DNA of 64,000 bases. It comes from CAVRZY01 sp963725415 (GTDB taxonomy: Bacteria; Acidobacteriota; Terriglobia; Bryobacterales; Bryobacteraceae). The notes beneath the pieces are model-generated. The model searched no databases, had not been told where the DNA came from, and saw only the letters and a list, made by a program, of their open reading frames with translations. Below are positions 61,057 to 64,000 of the stretch, piece after piece; the stretch's first letter is position 1, and every line of letters begins with the position of its first letter. The position numbers and the translations under genes were made by a program. The stretch covers positions 9,578 through 73,577 of the forward strand of contig CAVRZY010000283.1 of assembly GCA_963725415.1 (NCBI GenBank), read 5' to 3'.

Positions 61057-61869
61057 TTATGCTGGACAGTCCGACACCGCGATGCGGGCCGCTTCATTGG
61101 GATTGAAACCGAGCATGCGGGAGACGGCCACCGCGGTGTTGCAGACCTGCTCGACCAGAGCTGAAGAGTTCTCGTCGGTGACCTGCGAGGTTGTGCCAGA
61201 GATGCTGACGGCCGCCACGACGCTGCCGACGTCGTCAAACACCGGAGCGCCGATGCATCGCATGCCGACCTCGTCTTCCTCATTGTCTGTCGAGTAGCCC
61301 AGCTTTCGCACCCGCTCGAGTTCTTCTTTCAGCTTCTTGGGCGAGACGATGGAGTTATCGTTGTGCCTGGGCAAGCCTCGCTCGCGAATCAGGCGATCCA
61401 GTTCTTCCTGCGGCAGGTGGGCGATCAGAGCTTTCCCCAAGGCCGTGCAGTGCACGTCCATGCGTTTGCCCAGCCAGGTGGCGAGCCTGATGGCGCCCAG
61501 AGGTTCAACTTTGTCGAGCAGCACCGCTTCGTTCTGTTCGGGAATCGCGAGGTGCACAGTCAGCCGGGTCTTCTCCGCCAGCTTGTGCAGGAATGGAGCG
61601 GCCCGTTCCCGCACTTCCAGCCCGCTCAGGGCCATGTTCGCGAGGCTGAATAGCCTGAGTCCGAACAGGTATCGATTGGTCCGCTCGTTGCGGTGGAGAT
61701 AGCCGCGCCGTTCGAGGGTGAGCAACAGGCAGTGAACGGAGCTCTTGGGTAGCGCCAGTTGCCGGGCCAGGTCCGCCAGGGGCAGGCCGTTGCGCGAGTT
61801 CGCGAGCAACTCCATAACCGACAATCCCCGTTCCAGGGACGGCGCTGAAGGCGTTTTCCGAGTGGGCAT
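61057..61869 (-). CDS. IclR-family transcriptional regulator
   Basis: IclR regulator of 270 residues. The N-terminal winged helix-turn-helix has SLERGLSVMELLANSRNGLP, LADLARQLALPKSSVHCLLL and GYLHRNERTNRYLFGLRLF. The effector-binding GAF-like domain includes GKRMDVHCTALGKALIAHLP, GYSTDNEEDEVGMRCIGAPV and VAAVSISGTTSQVTDENSSA. IclR proteins usually control catabolic operons next to them; here the neighbours are only gene remnants, so the target may be lost or distant. ATG 61869 has AGGAG upstream; the frame is open to 61944. Confidence 0.92.
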   Translation of the reverse strand: MPTRKTPSAPSLERGLSVMELLANSRNGLPLADLARQLALPKSSVHCLLLTLERRGYLHRNERTNRYLFGLRLFSLANMALSGLEVRERAAPFLHKLAEKTRLTVHLAIPEQNEAVLLDKVEPLGAIRLATWLGKRMDVHCTALGKALIAHLPQEELDRLIRERGLPRHNDNSIVSPKKLKEELERVRKLGYSTDNEEDEVGMRCIGAPVFDDVGSVVAAVSISGTTSQVTDENSSALVEQVCNTAVAVSRMLGFNPNEAARIAVSDCPA

Positions 61870-61959
61870 CTCGCGTCTCCTGACCTCATTGCCTCTAAAA
61901 CAGATCGCCGTTTGGTATTCTACCAGACCGGCCACGGTCCGCATTATTCACCTATTGGA

Positions 61960-62248
61960 CAGTTTCACCAAATGCACCGCTGAAAGAGTTCTCAGAAGGG
62001 CACGGTTGGCCTAGAATTCGAACGCTGCCAGACCAGCACAGCAATTCCGAACGATTCCGTGAGGCCTGCGAGGTGATTGCCGGCGGGGTGAACATTTCTT
62101 GGCGGCGCTTTCTCCCGCACCTCGTCTTCACTCGGGCCAAAGGTACTCTGATCACCGACGTCGAGGGGAGGGACTACATCGACTACCAGGCTGCATTCAG
62201 GCCGATCGTCTTGGGGCACAATTTCGACGAAGTGGATTACGGCTCTAA
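61960..62248 (+). pseudogene. N-terminal remnant of a class III aminotransferase
   Basis: The plus frame contains SERFREACEVIAGGVNISWR, then RAKGTLITDVEGRDYIDYQA and IVLGHNFDEVDYG. This is the start of glutamate-1-semialdehyde-aminomutase-like PLP enzymes (P-G-G-V-N, G-x-x-[LI]-x-D-V-[DE]-G-x-[ED]-Y-I-D-Y). The catalytic lysine and the rest of the fold are missing: within a few codons the sequence becomes a TonB receptor fragment. The original may have paired with the IclR regulator divergently. Confidence 0.65.
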
Positions 62249-62587
62249 GCGCAGATCAACAACGTGGCCGTGGATTTCATCCGGGGAGTCAACATCCAGA
62301 CCTCGAATTTCTCGGCCGAATACGGCCGCCAGTCGGGCGCTTCCATCAACGTCGTCACCAAGAGCGGCCAGAACCGGTTCTATGGGACAGTGTTCGAAAA
62401 CCTGCGCAACGACAAGCTGGACGCCCGCAGCTTCTTCGCCCCGCGCAAAGGCCAGTTGCGCTTCAACGTCGAATTCGTCGTTCCCCACTGCGATCCCACC
62501 GTGAACCTCTATGACCGCATCTACTGCCTACGCGGCGACGCGGTCGAAGCGGTCTGGCGCATTGCCGCGCGCGGCATGAGCCAGTAG
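62249..62587 (+). pseudogene. TonB-dependent receptor plug fragment
   Basis: Directly after the aminotransferase piece, another frame reads QINNVAVDFIRGVNIQTSNF, then SAEYGRQSGASINVVTKSGQ and NRFYGTVFENLRNDKLDARS, the plug-to-barrel part of Oar-type receptors (compare GGQITINLKSGTNELHGAVR in the intact gene at 31.9-35.4 kb). From about 62480 the sequence turns into an unrelated tail, YDRIYCLRGDAVEAVWRIAA, ending RGMSQ. It is a mosaic of gene pieces with no function. Confidence 0.65.
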
Positions 62588-62685
62588 CGCGAGCCCGGAT
62601 GCGCCGCGCGCGGCGAGCGCGGTGTCCCTCCGCCCGCGCCGTTATTTCGGGACGAGCATGATGATGGGAACGAATCAGGACGAAT

Positions 62686-63106
62686 ATGCTTCACTTGATC
62701 GAAACCGCGCAACCCGCCTCTCGCGAGGAAGCCGAGCGCCGCGCTTCCACCCGGTTCCCCATCGAGCGGCCGGTCTCTTACAAATACGCCCGGAGACGTG
62801 GCTGGAGCGAAGCCAGCCTGGGCAAGACCCTGAACATCAGCAGCACCGGCATCCTGTTCTCCAGCCAGAGCCCCTCTGATACCCGGAAAGCGCCTGGAAG
62901 TATCCATCAGTTGGCCCGTCCAGCTCGACGGCAAGTGCTCCCTCAAGCTCGTCGCGGTCGGAAACGTGGTCCGCAACGCCGGCAACCTGGTCACTGCGAA
63001 GATCGAGAAGTACGACTTCCACGTCCAGAGTGCGAAGAAGAGTCCGTTCGCACCGGGACGCTTGCCGAAGATGCCGCGAGTCGAAGCCCCGCGCCTGGCA
63101 GTCTGA
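62686..63106 (+). pseudogene. PilZ-domain protein, frameshifted
   Basis: PilZ domains bind cyclic di-GMP. The first frame reads MLHLIETAQPASREEAERRA, STRFPIERPVSYKYARRRGW and LGKTLNISSTGILFSSQSP, containing the R-x-x-x-R motif and a [DN]-x-S-x-x-G strand. Near 62876 the frame changes; it continues IPGKRLEVSISWPVQLDGKC, SLKLVAVGNVVRNAGNLVTA and ends VEAPRLAV at TGA 63104-63106. Dropping one base in AGCCCCTCTG gives about 139 residues. A sequencing error is plausible. ATG 62686 is the only reasonable start; the ribosome binding site is weak. Confidence 0.75.
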
Positions 63107-63136
63107 CCGGCCGGCGTCCGCCGGTTGTTCCCGTGT

Positions 63137-64000
63137 CTATTTCAGCGGAGAAGCCAGGTACTTCTGGACGTCCAGCCAGTGATCGCGCATGAGCTGCGTC
63201 TTCCGCTTCAGCGCGCCGATCACGTCCGGACCCAGCAGGAACGTGTCCTCGTCCTCGGGCTTCGTGGCGTGGGCGAGATAAGGCAGCCCCCCTTTCTCAA
63301 GAAGCGCGCTTAACTCGTTCGCATTGTCGAACTCATCCCGCTGGATGTGCGTCCATTCGATGAAGTCCCTGTCGCCCTCCCACGTCGCCAGCTTGCTCGG
63401 AATCTTCGGCTGGCCCTCCAAGGCTTCCTTGTTACGATCCCGCAGCATCTGCGCAGAGTAGAAATTGTGGATTGACCGGACTTCGCTCGCCCAGATCCGC
63501 AGTGACATCGCTAGTTGTGTCAGCCACTTTTGCTCCGGGGCTCCATTCAGGCTCTCGAAAGTGGCCGCGGCTGAGACCGCCGTATCCAGTGCGTTCCGGA
63601 TCCCGGGATTGTTCCATGCGCCCGGACCCGTGATGCGGCTTCCGTGCAGGTCGATGTAGTCGTTCCGCGCCTCGGACTCGTGGATGTTGAAGATGTACGG
63701 CAGGAAATAGCGCTCCTCCTCAGGCAGCAGAAGATCCGGCCGGATCAGGAGTGGCCGGGTGACGTGCCGCGCCGAGATGCCAAGGTAGATGTTGCTGTAC
63801 TTCGGCGCGATCGTCTGCTTCAGACGCATGGCCTCGTCCATCTTACAGAAGGCTTCGAAGAGGCGCTCTGCGTTCTGCTCCCCGCCCCAGCGGGCAGACA
63901 GGGCGCGGAGCCTGGTGAGCCGCGGGATCAGGCCGTGCACCGGGTTCCTGATCGAATCTTCGACGAGCAATACGTACTCGGCGCCCAGGCGCACAACATA
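63137..64000 (-). CDS. Partial hypothetical protein running off the right edge
   Basis: An open frame of 288 codons without a start inside the window; it is still open at 64000, so the N-terminus lies outside. Sequence includes LTRLRALSARWGGEQNAERL, YSNIYLGISARHVTRPLLIR, GSRITGPGAWNNPGIRNALD and ends DHWLDVQKYLASPLK. Mainly helical with scattered aromatic residues; I do not recognise a family. Codon usage and composition match the neighbours and there is no frameshift, so it is a real gene. Convergent with the PilZ gene, 30 bp apart. Confidence 0.7.
   Translation of the reverse strand, partial: YVVRLGAEYVLLVEDSIRNPVHGLIPRLTRLRALSARWGGEQNAERLFEAFCKMDEAMRLKQTIAPKYSNIYLGISARHVTRPLLIRPDLLLPEEERYFLPYIFNIHESEARNDYIDLHGSRITGPGAWNNPGIRNALDTAVSAAATFESLNGAPEQKWLTQLAMSLRIWASEVRSIHNFYSAQMLRDRNKEALEGQPKIPSKLATWEGDRDFIEWTHIQRDEFDNANELSALLEKGGLPYLAHATKPEDEDTFLLGPDVIGALKRKTQLMRDHWLDVQKYLASPLK

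Overview
The window looks like a chromosomal stretch of an Acidobacteriota genome, most likely the Bryobacterales/Solibacter group. The clues are lineage-typical families: a PadR + duplicated-orphan-permease (ADOP) pair, an Oar-like TonB-dependent receptor with a carboxypeptidase-regulatory-like domain, a VWFA-related secreted protein, a winged-helix/one-TM regulator, and sugar-processing secreted proteins (apiosidase-like DUF4038, DUF2961, GH88). GC is high and evenly so. This placement is inferred from gene content only; there is no rRNA gene here.

Layout. 0-4.8 kb: symporter remnant, PadR/ADOP permease, thioesterase, broken amidohydrolase. 4.9-10.6 kb: YncE-like propeller, an RpoD-like sigma factor, a HicBA toxin-antitoxin pair and YifB/ComM, with a second, internally deleted YifB 3' fragment 3 kb away. 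11-22.4 kb: phosphoesterase, DUF4038 enzyme with tsaB, cupin and DUF2961 protein, response regulator, trpD, the sucC-sucD-ndk operon and the RNase P RNA gene. 22.4-31.5 kb: a Tat-type TIM-barrel protein, an S9 peptidase fused to an FGE/sulfatase-modifying-factor domain, a MazEF-like cassette lying between that gene and a second copy of its 3' end, a decayed TPR gene, sppA, rluD and a VWFA protein. 31.6-39 kb: TonB receptor, divergent membrane-anchored regulator, IS1182-family element. 39-42 kb: two complete recA genes in tandem separated by a 151-bp palindromic element, then an HU gene and tatA. 42.5-49.1 kb: RDD protein, HAD hydrolase, an orphan flagellar-rod-like peptide and a 1332-residue topoisomerase III-RecQ fusion. 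49-55.9 kb: coiled-coil protein, second TIM-barrel paralogue, PEBP, GH88, hpt, an M15-like secreted protein, rsfS, pncA/pncB. 55.9-60.4 kb: a GldA-GldF-GldG-DUF4340 type ABC exporter operon with many frameshifts. 60.5-64 kb: a graveyard of gene ends around an IclR regulator, a PilZ protein and a gene running off the right edge.

The most notable content is DNA-processing: a single polypeptide joining type IA topoisomerase and RecQ helicase, a tandem recA pair whose upstream region has received an IS, and the DNA-uptake-type ATPase YifB/ComM. Several clear genes are interrupted by single-base indels (padR, hicA, DUF2961, TPR, gldF, DUF4160, PilZ) and DUF4340 by many; several lie in short homopolymers, so sequencing or assembly error is a real alternative to pseudogenisation. 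No CRISPR array, rRNA, tRNA or prophage was seen.
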